The position numbers and the translations under genes were made by a program. The notes beneath the pieces are model-generated. The model did not search any database, was not told where the DNA came from, and saw only the letters and a program-made list of their open reading frames with translations. Below, piece by piece: positions 1 through 7,832 of a stretch of DNA of 36,970 nt. Each line of letters begins with the position of its first letter. The first letter of the stretch is position 1. Source of the DNA: an uncultured Flavobacteriales bacterium (lineage in GTDB: Bacteria > Bacteroidota > Bacteroidia > Flavobacteriales_D > Sanyastnellaceae). Where the stretch lies: contig CAJWIF010000009.1 in NCBI GenBank assembly GCA_913041135.1, positions 1-36,970 on the forward strand, given 5' to 3'.

Positions 1-442
1 GAAGTGCCGTTTGCAACGTAAACACCGATTCTCCTCGATCCATGAGTGTGTCTGCGACCATCGGAGCCCCCGGTGAGTTTCCTGCAACGCGTCCTATAAA
101 TTCTGAATTCGCAGCATGTCTGACCCCCCCCAACTCGATGCTCCATCGATCCCACAGAATCGGTTCTTTGACAGTCCACCAGTGGCCAATTCCGACCAAG
201 ACAGACCCAGCGCCTGCGTGGGACCAAGTGCCAACATGCAAGGTGTCTAGGTTGCCGTTTGGATTGGACGTGAGCCATTGGCTTGGCGATGAAGAAGGCG
301 CCGCGTCGAGCAAATGCCCCCCCAATTTCCAGGACCATCCACGACCGAGGTGGCTTCTTTCATTGCGGTCGAACAGATCCGTTGATTGCGCACAAAGTAC
401 CCCTGAGACCAGCACCCCTAAAAACAGGATTAGCCAGCGCAT
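1..442 (-). CDS. Exported protein of unknown function (5' part only)
   Basis: The frame is open from an ATG at 442 to the window edge, giving 147 N-terminal residues with no stop. It opens with a clear signal peptide: MRWL, a hydrophobic core to about residue 16, then a small-residue stretch ending around C17-A18-Q19. The mature part is rich in Gly, Trp and Ser, with alternating segments such as VLVGIGHWW, which would suit an outer-membrane or secreted beta protein; that is inference. Its ATG overlaps the kmo stop codon as TGATG, so translation is probably coupled to kmo. The coding strand carries a G7 run (plus positions 316-322) and a G8 run (124-131). I do not recognise the family, and the C-terminus lies outside the window. 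Confidence 0.8.
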   Translation of the reverse strand, partial: MRWLILFLGVLVSGVLCAQSTDLFDRNERSHLGRGWSWKLGGHLLDAAPSSSPSQWLTSNPNGNLDTLHVGTWSHAGAGSVLVGIGHWWTVKEPILWDRWSIELGGVRHAANSEFIGRVAGNSPGAPMVADTLMDRGESVFTLQTAL

Positions 443-1854
443 CAGGCGGATTTCTGTATGTGTTCTAAAGCGTTCATTGCGGATTCAGCCACGGCGTCGC
501 TGTCCCACGTTTCTTCGATGTCTGGCTTGGCCAAGATCTCCGCCATGACACGATCATGTAGGACCCCGGCGGCAAGGGCCTCCTGATAAGGGGTATGGCT
601 GAAGGTGACTTGAGAATACAGTGGCAGCCAACGACCAGGGAACGTTTTGGCCAGTTTGGCTTCTATGCGTTTTTGCAAGAGAAACTGAGGGTCTCCTGTT
701 TTGTCGCGCATTTCGATGTAATTCCTCAGGGCCAACTCCAAGATGGCATCTCCTGCGGGCTTGCGCGCCGCGGTATACGCTGAGAGCGTTTGATCCCAAT
801 CTTGTGGCGAGTTCATCTTATCGAGCAATTCACTCAAAATGCTGCAATCTTCCATGCCGCTATTCATCCCTTGTCCATAAAAAGGGACAATGGCGTGGGC
901 AGCGTCTCCCATGAGACAGACGTTGTCACCGTGGTGCCATGGGTAGCATCGGGTCATGACCAATGAGCTCACGGGATTGGTGGCCCATTGTGCTGTCAGG
1001 TCCGGAATCAAGGGCAATATGTCAGGGAAGTTTTTCTCGAAATAAACCAAGGCGTCTGCGGGGTCCACGAGTTGGTCCAACCCATTGGCTCCTGCGTAAG
1101 GCGCAAACAAGGTGCACGTAAAGGTCCCATCAGGATTGGGCAAAGCCATGAGCATGAACTCTCCACGGGGCCAAATGTGCAACGCGTCCTTTTGCATTTT
1201 AAACGCTCCAAGCGCATCTGGCTGCATCGCCACCTCTTTGTAGCCGTGCTCCAAATAGCGTTGCTCGAAATCAAAGCGGTCCGTACGTGTGAGACGATTG
1301 CGCACGGCACTGAACGCACCGTCGGTTCCAAATAGACGGTCGTATTGAACCAACACCGAGCTGCCTTCGGGCGACTCGAGTTCCAGAACATTCTTCGACA
1401 AATCTACATCCGCGCATTTGTGTCCAAAATGAAATTCAACACCGGCATGCGCTTCGGCGGCCTCCACCAGAAGACGGTTTAAGTTCGCGCGCGAGACGGA
1501 GTAAATGCATTGAGGATCTCCATGCAACCCCGTGGCTTCGGGCAAGCCATATCGTTGAAAGGTCAATGCGCCGTCCTGCGCGTGCATGAGTCGGCCTTCA
1601 ATGGGAAGAGCGATTTGACGGACTTTTTGCGCAATCCCAGCTTTTTCCAGAGCACGCCATCCGCGGTCACTGAGCGCCAAGTTGATACTTCGACCGCCTT
1701 TTACAGAACCTGTTCGAGGATCCGGTCTCCGCTCATACACATCAACACGATGACCGCGTTGGGCCAACATCAGCGCCCACAAACTGCCGACCAACCCCGC
1801 ACCCACCACCACCATGTGCTCCGACTTTTTGGCGTTCATTGAAACATCGGTCAT
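442..1854 (-). CDS. kmo: Kynurenine 3-monooxygenase
   Basis: This is an FAD-dependent aromatic hydroxylase that converts L-kynurenine, NADPH and O2 to 3-hydroxykynurenine in tryptophan breakdown. The 470-residue protein has the FAD-binding GAGLVG at residues 18-23, a DG motif (GTDGA) near 176-180, and the second FAD motif GDAAHA at 316-321. That motif runs into YGQGMNSGMED, which is typical of KMO rather than of p-hydroxybenzoate hydroxylase. No C-terminal membrane helix like that of eukaryotic KMO is evident. The ATG at 1854 lies 3 bases after the upstream gene's stop, and the stop overlaps the next gene's ATG, so kmo is the middle of a minus-strand operon. No kynureninase or tryptophan dioxygenase is in the window, so the fate of the product (quinolinate/NAD or catabolism) cannot be told. 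Confidence 0.93.
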   Translation of the reverse strand: MTDVSMNAKKSEHMVVVGAGLVGSLWALMLAQRGHRVDVYERRPDPRTGSVKGGRSINLALSDRGWRALEKAGIAQKVRQIALPIEGRLMHAQDGALTFQRYGLPEATGLHGDPQCIYSVSRANLNRLLVEAAEAHAGVEFHFGHKCADVDLSKNVLELESPEGSSVLVQYDRLFGTDGAFSAVRNRLTRTDRFDFEQRYLEHGYKEVAMQPDALGAFKMQKDALHIWPRGEFMLMALPNPDGTFTCTLFAPYAGANGLDQLVDPADALVYFEKNFPDILPLIPDLTAQWATNPVSSLVMTRCYPWHHGDNVCLMGDAAHAIVPFYGQGMNSGMEDCSILSELLDKMNSPQDWDQTLSAYTAARKPAGDAILELALRNYIEMRDKTGDPQFLLQKRIEAKLAKTFPGRWLPLYSQVTFSHTPYQEALAAGVLHDRVMAEILAKPDIEETWDSDAVAESAMNALEHIQKSA

Positions 1855-1857
1855 GGT

Positions 1858-3027
1858 TCAAATGCCTGCTTTTTCGAAAGCTTGATCGAGGTCAGCAATC
1901 AAGTCTTGGGCGTCTTCTACACCAACACTGATGCGGATAAAGCCATCAGAAATACCCAGTTTATCTCGGTCTTCAGCCGGGATACTCGCATGGGTCATTG
2001 CCGCTGGATGTTCAATCAAGGACTCTACACCACCGAGGGACTCGGCCAAGGCAAAGAGCTTCGTAGAAGCGGCTAGGTTTTTGGCTTGATCCAAATCGTT
2101 GCTTGCAATTTCAAACGCAATCATGCCTCCAAAATCATCCATTTGTTTTGCGGCTATGGCATGTCCTGGATGGTCTTCAAATCCAGGCCAGTACACCTTA
2201 CCTACACCGTCATGTGCTTTGAGCCAATGTGCAATTTTTCGCCCATTGGCACAATGCCGTTCAATGCGGAGGTGCAATGTTTTGAGTCCGCGCAAAACCA
2301 AGAACGAGTCAAATGGCTGAGCAATGGCTCCGCAATTGTTTTGGATGGTGCGCAAAGCGTGGTCAATTTCAGCGTCTTGTGTAATCAAGGCTCCCATCAC
2401 GACATCACTGTGGCCTCCGAGATACTTGGTGACAGAGTGCATGACGATGTCTGCTCCATGTTCAAGAGGTCTCTGCAACATGGGAGAGGCAAAGGTGTTG
2501 TCGACGGCAAGCCAAATTCCGCGGGGCTTTGTTAATGCAGCAATGGCGGCGATATCCGTGATTTGCATCAACGGATTTGTAGGGCTTTCCAACCAGACCA
2601 ATCGGGTCTTTTCGTTCATTTTAGCCTCAACGAGATGAGGTTGTCGCGTGTCCACAAAATGCACGGTAATGCCCATCGGAGCGTAATTCGTCCGAAAGAG
2701 ACGGGCTGTTCCGCCATACAGATCTTGTCCAGTGATGACTTCGTCTCCAGGCTTAAGGGTTTTGAGAATGGCATCGATGGCGGCCAATCCCGAGGCAAAT
2801 GCCAAGCCAAACGAGCCGTGCTCCAATTCAGCTAAGGCCTTTTCAAGAGCGGCTCGTGTTGGGTTGCTACTTCTTGAATACTCCCAGCCTTTGTGCACTC
2901 CAACCGCTTCTTGGACGTAGGTTGAGGTTTGAAAGATCGGAGTCATAATCGCTCCGGTTGAAGGGTCCGGCTGCACACCAGCATGAACTGCCAAGGTGCC
3001 TTTGCCAATAGGGGAATCTTTTTTCAT
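1858..3027 (-). CDS. Cystathionine gamma-synthase / gamma-lyase family PLP enzyme
   Basis: This is a 389-residue member of the Cys/Met-metabolism fold-type I PLP family. Visible are the EYSRSSNPTR cofactor-phosphate segment (residues 49-58), LAVDNTFASP with the PLP-contacting Asp at 176, and the signature SVTKYLGGHSD with Schiff-base Lys201. Synthase (O-acyl-homoserine plus cysteine to cystathionine) and lyase (cystathionine to cysteine, 2-oxobutyrate and ammonia) cannot be separated by eye, so no symbol is given. The ATG at 3027 is chosen because the family starts just before this point and because a TACCTTTG box ends 6 bases upstream. The frame extends further upstream to 3216, but that extension runs across the promoter and into the 3' end of the neighbouring gene. 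kmo follows after 3 bases. Confidence 0.9.
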   Translation of the reverse strand: MKKDSPIGKGTLAVHAGVQPDPSTGAIMTPIFQTSTYVQEAVGVHKGWEYSRSSNPTRAALEKALAELEHGSFGLAFASGLAAIDAILKTLKPGDEVITGQDLYGGTARLFRTNYAPMGITVHFVDTRQPHLVEAKMNEKTRLVWLESPTNPLMQITDIAAIAALTKPRGIWLAVDNTFASPMLQRPLEHGADIVMHSVTKYLGGHSDVVMGALITQDAEIDHALRTIQNNCGAIAQPFDSFLVLRGLKTLHLRIERHCANGRKIAHWLKAHDGVGKVYWPGFEDHPGHAIAAKQMDDFGGMIAFEIASNDLDQAKNLAASTKLFALAESLGGVESLIEHPAAMTHASIPAEDRDKLGISDGFIRISVGVEDAQDLIADLDQAFEKAGI

Positions 3028-3033
3028 ACGATT

Positions 3034-3041
3034 CAAAGGTA
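3034..3041 (-). promoter_or_regulatory. -7 box TACCTTTG of the cystathionine enzyme/kmo operon
   Basis: This is an exact match to the Bacteroidota -7 consensus TAnnTTTG. A TCTG lies 19 bases upstream, one mismatch from the -33 TTTG. The box ends 6 bases before the ATG at 3027, so the transcript would start at or very near the start codon. Confidence 0.55.
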
Positions 3042-3079
3042 AGGGGAGGAACGTGGGCAGCAGAATGCAGAGCGAGAAA

Positions 3080-4171
3080 CTACGCTTTGATTGTAATTGA
3101 GGTCTTTGAGAGCCACCGAGGGAGAACCCAAGCACCGATGAAGAGGTACAGGAAATAGGTTGCAAACCTCCAAATAATGGCAACAGCTGCCAGGTATCCA
3201 AAACCAATAAGGTCACCGAGAAATGAGGGAAGTGCGACTTCAGCGAATCCTGAGGAGCCCGGTGTTGGGCTGATGGTCATGACGAGCCATAACACCAGTT
3301 GCCTTGCGAGTACAGCTGCATGTGGGATTGTTTCGAAAAAGATCAACAGGATCATGTTCAAGGTCAGAAACCGTGCGGACCAGCTGAGGATGGTTGCTCC
3401 GAATGCCTTGCTCCAAAATACACGAGGTCGATTTCGCATGTTGTGGGAGGCCTGCAATAAATCAGCAGTCCAACGTCTCAACCTTACACTCCAGCGAGAA
3501 AAGAACCTCCAATGTGAAACATGATTTAACCAGCGATGGGTCCGTTCTGGGGAGTGCAATATGCCGGTGAAAATGATGGCCGTGAGGACAGCTATGAAGA
3601 CATAGGCTATGGCAAATAGCCAAGGGATTGAGTTGCCAAACGTGCTGTCCACAATTTGAGGAAAGACAAAGTGACCTGTGCTCAAACTGAGGAGTAAGAA
3701 GACGGGGACTGCGATGAGGTAAAACAACTCGTCCAACATGGCCGTGACAAAAACGGTTGCAACACTTTGACCGCCGCTCATGCCTCCACGTTTCAACACT
3801 AAGATGGCAATGGCAGACCCACCAACTACCGATGGTGTGAGGGCTGAGGCCAGCTCCCATAGCATGATGTGATCAAAGGACCGCTTCCAACTAAATTGTC
3901 TGAATGATAGGATGCGTAGTCTAAGAATGTAGGCGAAGTCACGCAAGACAATGCATCCCAATACAGCAAGTAAGGCCCAGGAGGCGCGTCCTGTCCATTC
4001 GAATGACGTCAGCAACGCCCGTGAGGTGGTCGTTTGTTGCGTGGCAGGATCGAGTACCGACTGGTCAAGGCTCCACCACAGCATGCCCAGCGCAGCTCCG
4101 GTTCCGAGAATAACGGGGATGGCCCATTTGTACCAAGAGAAGTGGGAACGAATCGGGGATTTCTCCGTCAT
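3080..4171 (-). CDS. YbhN/UPF0104-type integral membrane protein (LPG-synthase TM-like)
   Basis: This 363-residue polytopic protein resembles the lysylphosphatidylglycerol synthase transmembrane family (MprF flippase part, YbhN, AglD). About eight hydrophobic segments are visible. The family-typical segments SALTPSVVGGSAIAI (near residue 110) and ISPTPGSSGFAEVALPSFL (near 300) resemble the substrate-channel motifs of this fold. It lacks the soluble aminoacyl-transferase domain, so lysyl transfer is not expected; lipid or polyprenyl-linked substrate handling in the inner membrane is inference. It follows the radical SAM gene by 36 bases and precedes the cystathionine enzyme by 52. A second, only distantly similar member lies at 7829-8830. 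A TACCTTGG box ends 4 bases before its ATG. Confidence 0.82.
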   Translation of the reverse strand: MTEKSPIRSHFSWYKWAIPVILGTGAALGMLWWSLDQSVLDPATQQTTTSRALLTSFEWTGRASWALLAVLGCIVLRDFAYILRLRILSFRQFSWKRSFDHIMLWELASALTPSVVGGSAIAILVLKRGGMSGGQSVATVFVTAMLDELFYLIAVPVFLLLSLSTGHFVFPQIVDSTFGNSIPWLFAIAYVFIAVLTAIIFTGILHSPERTHRWLNHVSHWRFFSRWSVRLRRWTADLLQASHNMRNRPRVFWSKAFGATILSWSARFLTLNMILLIFFETIPHAAVLARQLVLWLVMTISPTPGSSGFAEVALPSFLGDLIGFGYLAAVAIIWRFATYFLYLFIGAWVLPRWLSKTSITIKA

Positions 4172-4175
4172 GACT

Positions 4176-4183
4176 CCAAGGTA
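4176..4183 (-). promoter_or_regulatory. Near-consensus -7 box TACCTTGG before the YbhN-like gene
   Basis: There is one mismatch to TAnnTTTG, and the box ends 4 bases before the ATG at 4171. No good -33 TTTG is seen 19-20 bases upstream, so this call rests on the position and sequence of the -7 box alone. Confidence 0.35.
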
Positions 4184-4207
4184 GTGGATGTATGTAAAAA
4201 ACGTCTT

Positions 4208-5257
4208 TTACCCCGCGTAAACAGCCGTTCCCTCGGTGCAGTTTCGACACATTTCAATGGACGAGCGGTCTGTGAAAATTTGCTGACGAAAAGCCTGGTA
4301 GGCTTCGGAGAACCAGATTTCTTCAAAGCTTTGGGGTCCAACTTGTCCCATGGCATGCTCCGCATCCTTATCAAAACAACACGGAACCACTTTCCCATCC
4401 CAGGTCATTACACAGCCCTGCCACATGCGCCAACATTCATCATTGAGCGGGTTGCGAAGCTTCCAAACCCCATTGGATTGACGATCATAACGTCTCAATT
4501 TGGGATCTGACGTGAGCAGGGGGTGTGTATCATGTGGCTCGTCGAGTTGTGCCGTTTTGATGACCAACTCATCCACGCCGCTTGCCCGTGCCATTTTTCG
4601 AATCTCCGGAACTTCGTGTTCATTCGGACCGACGACGAGGAATTGCCAAACGATGTGTGGAGTTTTTGCGCTTTTGGATTTGCGACGTGCATCCAACACG
4701 TTTTGTGTTCCTTCGAGGACCTTATCCAATCGTCCTCCAATTCGATAGGAACTGTATGTTTCCTGCGTCATACCGTCAATACTGATGATCAAGCGATCCA
4801 ATCCTGAAGCAACAATGGCTTCAGCCCGCTCAGGGCGCAAGAAATGAGCGTTGGTAGAGGTGGATGTGTAAATACCGTGTTGCTTACAGAGCGCCACGAG
4901 ATGATCCATTGCAGGATGCAAGTATGGTTCGCCTTGGAAGTACAGATTCGCATAAACCAGGTATTCCCCGATTTCGTGAAGCAAGCGATCGAGTTGTTCG
5001 GGCTCGAGCATGCCCGTTGGACGAGAGAATGAACGCAAGCCAGAGGGACACTCTGGACAGCGCAAGTTGCACGAGGTGGTCGGCTCAATACTCAGGCTCA
5101 TGGGCATGGCACGTTGAGCGAATTGGCCTCCGTTCTGTGCTTTTCGGTAGCCCGCATGTAAGGCCACAAGATTCTTCAAGCGCTTCGAGTTCAAAGGACG
5201 GATACGCGCGTAGCGATCTACTAACGTCCTTGTTTTATGCTGCCATCCCAGTGCCAT
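4208..5257 (-). CDS. Radical SAM protein with C-terminal SPASM domain
   Basis: This 349-residue enzyme has the radical SAM cluster motif C63-x3-C67-x2-C70 (SCNLRCPEC), a GE(P) motif at 109-111 for SAM binding, and a SPASM-type auxiliary-cluster region with Cys at 275, 282, 293, 294, 337 and 340. SPASM enzymes mostly modify peptides or proteins or related substrates; the substrate here is unknown, and no short precursor peptide gene is visible next to it. The ATG at 5257 is preferred because a TAAATTTG box ends 5 bases upstream. A longer frame to 5467 would run back through the divergent DUF3109 gene. It probably heads the minus-strand operon with the YbhN-like gene and is divergent from DUF3109, with 70 bases between the two starts. 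Confidence 0.88.
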   Translation of the reverse strand: MALGWQHKTRTLVDRYARIRPLNSKRLKNLVALHAGYRKAQNGGQFAQRAMPMSLSIEPTTSCNLRCPECPSGLRSFSRPTGMLEPEQLDRLLHEIGEYLVYANLYFQGEPYLHPAMDHLVALCKQHGIYTSTSTNAHFLRPERAEAIVASGLDRLIISIDGMTQETYSSYRIGGRLDKVLEGTQNVLDARRKSKSAKTPHIVWQFLVVGPNEHEVPEIRKMARASGVDELVIKTAQLDEPHDTHPLLTSDPKLRRYDRQSNGVWKLRNPLNDECWRMWQGCVMTWDGKVVPCCFDKDAEHAMGQVGPQSFEEIWFSEAYQAFRQQIFTDRSSIEMCRNCTEGTAVYAG

Positions 5258-5262
5258 GTTTA

Positions 5263-5270
5263 CAAATTTA
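5263..5270 (-). promoter_or_regulatory. -7 box TAAATTTG of the radical SAM gene
   Basis: This is an exact TAnnTTTG match ending 5 bases before the ATG at 5257. The -33 region is poor. It shares the 70-base divergent region with the DUF3109 promoter. Confidence 0.5.
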
Positions 5271-5314
5271 ACCCTTAGCGAGCGGGGAAACGAGGTCTTC
5301 CGGTCTGTCCTGCC

Positions 5315-5322
5315 TAATTTCG
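5315..5322 (+). promoter_or_regulatory. Near-consensus -7 box TAATTTCG of DUF3109/OmpA operon
   Basis: There is one mismatch to TAnnTTTG. The box ends 5 bases before the ATG at 5328 and so supports that start over an in-frame ATG at 5256. The -33 element is not recognisable. Confidence 0.4.
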
Positions 5323-5327
5323 TGCGC

Positions 5328-5924
5328 ATGATTGCCATCGGAGAAGCTCTGGTTTCGGAAGACGTGTTTGATGAACTCTTCGCTTGCGATTTATCGAAGT
5401 GCAAAGGGGCTTGTTGTGTGAAAGGAGAAAGTGGAGCCCCCTTGACGGAAGATGAATTGCAACGCATAGAAGATGTCTTTGATGTGATTCGCCCGCATTT
5501 GAGGGAGGAAGCATTGGAAGTAATTGATCAAACGGGATTGTTCGTCGTAGATACGGATGGCGATCTGGTGACACCGATTATCAATGGGCAAGAATGCGTG
5601 TATGCCACCTTTGATAAAAATGGCACGGCGAAGTGTGCGTTTGAGCAGGCATACCAGCGAGGAGAATCAGACTGGCAAAAGCCCATCTCATGCCACCTTT
5701 ATCCAGTAAGATTGAAGGAGTTGCATGACTATACGGCCGTCAATGTCCACCGCTGGGACATCTGTGAAGGAGCCCGGACATGTGGAGCCTCATCCAATGT
5801 GACGGTTTTGGAGTTTTGTAAAACGTCCTTGGTGCGGCGTTTTGGATCCGCTTGGTATGATGAAGCAGTTGCTGTTTGGCAAGTATGGAAACAGTCGGGT
5901 CGTTCTAAACGCTCTTCACAGTAA
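5328..5924 (+). CDS. DUF3109 family cysteine-rich protein
   Basis: This 198-residue protein has the DUF3109 pattern: an N-terminal C20-x4-C25-x3-C29-C30 cluster (CDLSKCKGACC), followed by C90, C103, C122, C146 and C152. The cysteine set looks metal- or Fe-S-binding, as in YkgJ-like proteins; the biochemical role is not known. The family normally starts MI(V/A)I followed by the cysteine cluster about 20 residues later, which fits the ATG at 5328. An upstream in-frame ATG at 5256 would add 24 atypical residues and overlap the divergent start. The stop overlaps the next ATG as TAATG, so it is co-translated with the OmpA-like gene. Confidence 0.88.
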   Translation: MIAIGEALVSEDVFDELFACDLSKCKGACCVKGESGAPLTEDELQRIEDVFDVIRPHLREEALEVIDQTGLFVVDTDGDLVTPIINGQECVYATFDKNGTAKCAFEQAYQRGESDWQKPISCHLYPVRLKELHDYTAVNVHRWDICEGARTCGASSNVTVLEFCKTSLVRRFGSAWYDEAVAVWQVWKQSGRSKRSSQ

Positions 5925-7408
5925 TGGGGAAGCGATGTGTCCTAAGCCTCTTGGCAGTCTTGCTCTGGCATGTGGGAATGGCATCTGAATTGGCGGATAC
6001 CACTTGGCGTGTAGAATCGTTGGAGAAACTCAACACCCGTTCGGATGAGGTTTTGATCGGTTGGGATGGCCGGGAACTTTACTTTGGGCGTTTGGCGCCA
6101 ATAGCACGATTGGAAAGTGGAAAGCGCTGGTTTTTAGAGAACCGAGAAGATTTCACATCGAATCGCTTGATGGGGTGGAGTGAGTTTGCTCCACCAAATT
6201 CGACCAAGTTGATGGCAAATCGTTTTCCATCTTGGGATGCTTTGGGTGAAATTCAGCACGCTGCGATTGATTCAGAGCGTGGCGTTGTGGTTTTGAGCAT
6301 ATGGATGGAGGATGGCCAATTTGATCTTTTCATGGCGCAAAGGGAAGGAGGTGATTGGTCGATTCCTCGGGCCCTGGATGCCTTGAACTCACCTCATGAT
6401 GAGGTCTTTCCTAATTTTTATGACGGGGACTTGCTGTTTGGGTCGGATCGTCCCGGAGGTCAAGGGGGATTCGATGTATACCGATCCAATCGGACAGATT
6501 TATTTTTAAAAGCGAATCCCTTGCCTGCTCCGATTAATTCTGTGGGGGATGAATTGACCGCCGTGCCAGGAGGGGGCGCTTCGGGTTCAGGATTTTATGT
6601 TTCTGCGGTGCGCATGGCTGGTCGTGGTGGCGTCGACTTGTGGTGGATGGGTCCAGCACAGCAGGCCAGTGCGACGGATGCTGTCATACTCGGAATGGAA
6701 ATCCGGCACCGACGAGAGCCCTTGCTCAACTTGGATGTCAGCATCCGAGAGCGTGGTGGAAAGCACGTTTTTTCAGGAGCATTGGATGAGGTGGGGCGCG
6801 TTGCAATCGGTGCTTTAACGCTCGATGCCGCTGTCGAGGTGCGGTTCGAAGCCAATAAGCGTAATAGCCGCCCACTTCCGGATGGCGCTGTTTGTCATGT
6901 GTATGAGCAATGTGAAACAGGGAGCTGCCTGGACTCCCCATGGCCGGGATGGAGTCATATCCGGAGTTATCGGTTGGAGGGTGGTGAGGCCTTTGTGTTT
7001 GACCTGCTTCCATTGGATGCTTTGGGTGCTTTGAACCGTCCCTCTGATCGTGACCAGAGTTTGTTACGGGGTGATTCCGAAATGTGGGTTGGACGGTTTG
7101 AGTCAAGCCGTGCCAACCTTGCCGGAAATGATCTGCAGGAATTCATCGAGTGGCTCAAGTCATATCAGGACCTCGATGGGAATTGGCCGAACAATCTAAA
7201 GCTTCTTATTGAGGGTCATACAGACGGAAATGGCGTCAGCAGTGACAATCAAGACTTGTCCATGCAACGGGCTTATCATGTCGCGCGGGTTGCGGCACAG
7301 TTAGGGATTCCTAAAGATCGCGTGCAAGCCTCAGGCTTGGGCTCAACGTTTGCTTCGGGCCTTGATCAGCAGGATCGGAAGGTCACTGTATGTTGGGTAC
7401 TGGATTGA
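5924..7408 (+). CDS. OmpA-family envelope protein with PD40/WD40-like N-terminal repeats
   Basis: This 494-residue protein has a signal peptide (hydrophobic to about residue 20, MASELADT), a central region with PD40-type beta-propeller pieces (DLFMAQREGGDWS near 134-146, then the LLFGSDRPGGQGGFDVYRS strand near 170-188), and a C-terminal OmpA peptidoglycan-binding domain from about residue 425 (LLIEGHTDGNG, later QRAYHVARVAAQLGI). It probably tethers an outer-membrane or periplasmic assembly to peptidoglycan. It resembles the PD40-plus-OmpA proteins common in Bacteroidota, some of which work with gliding or type IX secretion, but no TPR domain is seen, so PorE/SprE identity is not supported. 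Four cysteines around 320-340 (CHVYEQCETGSC) may form disulfides. It is coupled to DUF3109 by a 1-base overlap. Confidence 0.85.
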   Translation: MGKRCVLSLLAVLLWHVGMASELADTTWRVESLEKLNTRSDEVLIGWDGRELYFGRLAPIARLESGKRWFLENREDFTSNRLMGWSEFAPPNSTKLMANRFPSWDALGEIQHAAIDSERGVVVLSIWMEDGQFDLFMAQREGGDWSIPRALDALNSPHDEVFPNFYDGDLLFGSDRPGGQGGFDVYRSNRTDLFLKANPLPAPINSVGDELTAVPGGGASGSGFYVSAVRMAGRGGVDLWWMGPAQQASATDAVILGMEIRHRREPLLNLDVSIRERGGKHVFSGALDEVGRVAIGALTLDAAVEVRFEANKRNSRPLPDGAVCHVYEQCETGSCLDSPWPGWSHIRSYRLEGGEAFVFDLLPLDALGALNRPSDRDQSLLRGDSEMWVGRFESSRANLAGNDLQEFIEWLKSYQDLDGNWPNNLKLLIEGHTDGNGVSSDNQDLSMQRAYHVARVAAQLGIPKDRVQASGLGSTFASGLDQQDRKVTVCWVLD

Positions 7409-7466
7409 TAATTCGACTCGTGACACATCCATCACGGGAGAAGCCTGATGATGCAAACGAAATTCT

Positions 7467-7474
7467 TACTTTTG
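7467..7474 (+). promoter_or_regulatory. -7 box TACTTTTG of the panD operon
   Basis: This is an exact TAnnTTTG match ending 4 bases before the first panD ATG at 7479. Nineteen bases upstream is CCTG, only half matching the -33 TTTG. The preceding gap (7409-7478) has only a weak 5-bp hairpin (CGTGA/TCACG, 7418-7435) and no clear terminator. Confidence 0.5.
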
Positions 7475-7478
7475 CGCC

Positions 7479-7832
7479 ATGATGATCACCATGCTACGAG
7501 CCAAGCTACACCGTCTGACGGTGACACAGGCCGACCTGAATTACATCGGTTCCATCACGTTGGATCCAGAATTGATTGAAGCAGGAGGATTGTTCGATGG
7601 TGAAAAAGTACAGATCGTCAATGTGAACAATGGAGAGCGCTTCGAAACCTATATTATAACAGGAGAACGAAACTCAGGCCAAGTATGTCTGAATGGTCCG
7701 GCCGCCCGACGCGTGCAAGAAGGGGATGTGATCATCATTATTGCATACGCACTCATGACTCCGGAAGAGGCAAAAACACACCAGCCAGTTTTAGTTTTTC
7801 CTGACACAGCGACCAATCGACTCAAGGCATGA
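7479..7832 (+). CDS. panD: Aspartate 1-decarboxylase proenzyme
   Basis: PanD makes beta-alanine from L-aspartate for pantothenate and CoA synthesis. The 117-residue protein carries the self-cleavage site Gly24-Ser25 (YIGSIT), where Ser25 becomes the pyruvoyl group, and the conserved [12 protein letters not shown] and [19 protein letters not shown] segments. Using the first ATG at 7479 puts the cleavage site at residues 24-25, the same numbering as in E. coli PanD; ATGs at 7482 and 7491 are alternatives. The last four bases overlap the next gene's start as ATGA. No other pantothenate gene is in the window. Confidence 0.96.
   Translation: MMITMLRAKLHRLTVTQADLNYIGSITLDPELIEAGGLFDGEKVQIVNVNNGERFETYIITGERNSGQVCLNGPAARRVQEGDVIIIIAYALMTPEEAKTHQPVLVFPDTATNRLKA

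Noticed and set aside
42-548. 168-residue plus-strand open frame at the left end
   Set aside because: It is antisense to the signal-peptide-bearing exported protein and to the 3' end of kmo. The sequence is low in structure, and the minus frame is clearly the coding one.
4208-5467. A 70-residue N-terminal extension of the radical SAM protein
   Set aside because: The extension would be encoded across the divergent promoter region and into the DUF3109 gene, and it is rich in Ser/Thr without family resemblance.
5924-7408. Identity as the type IX secretion protein PorE/SprE
   Set aside because: OmpA and PD40 pieces fit, but no TPR region is present, and the neighbours are not secretion genes.
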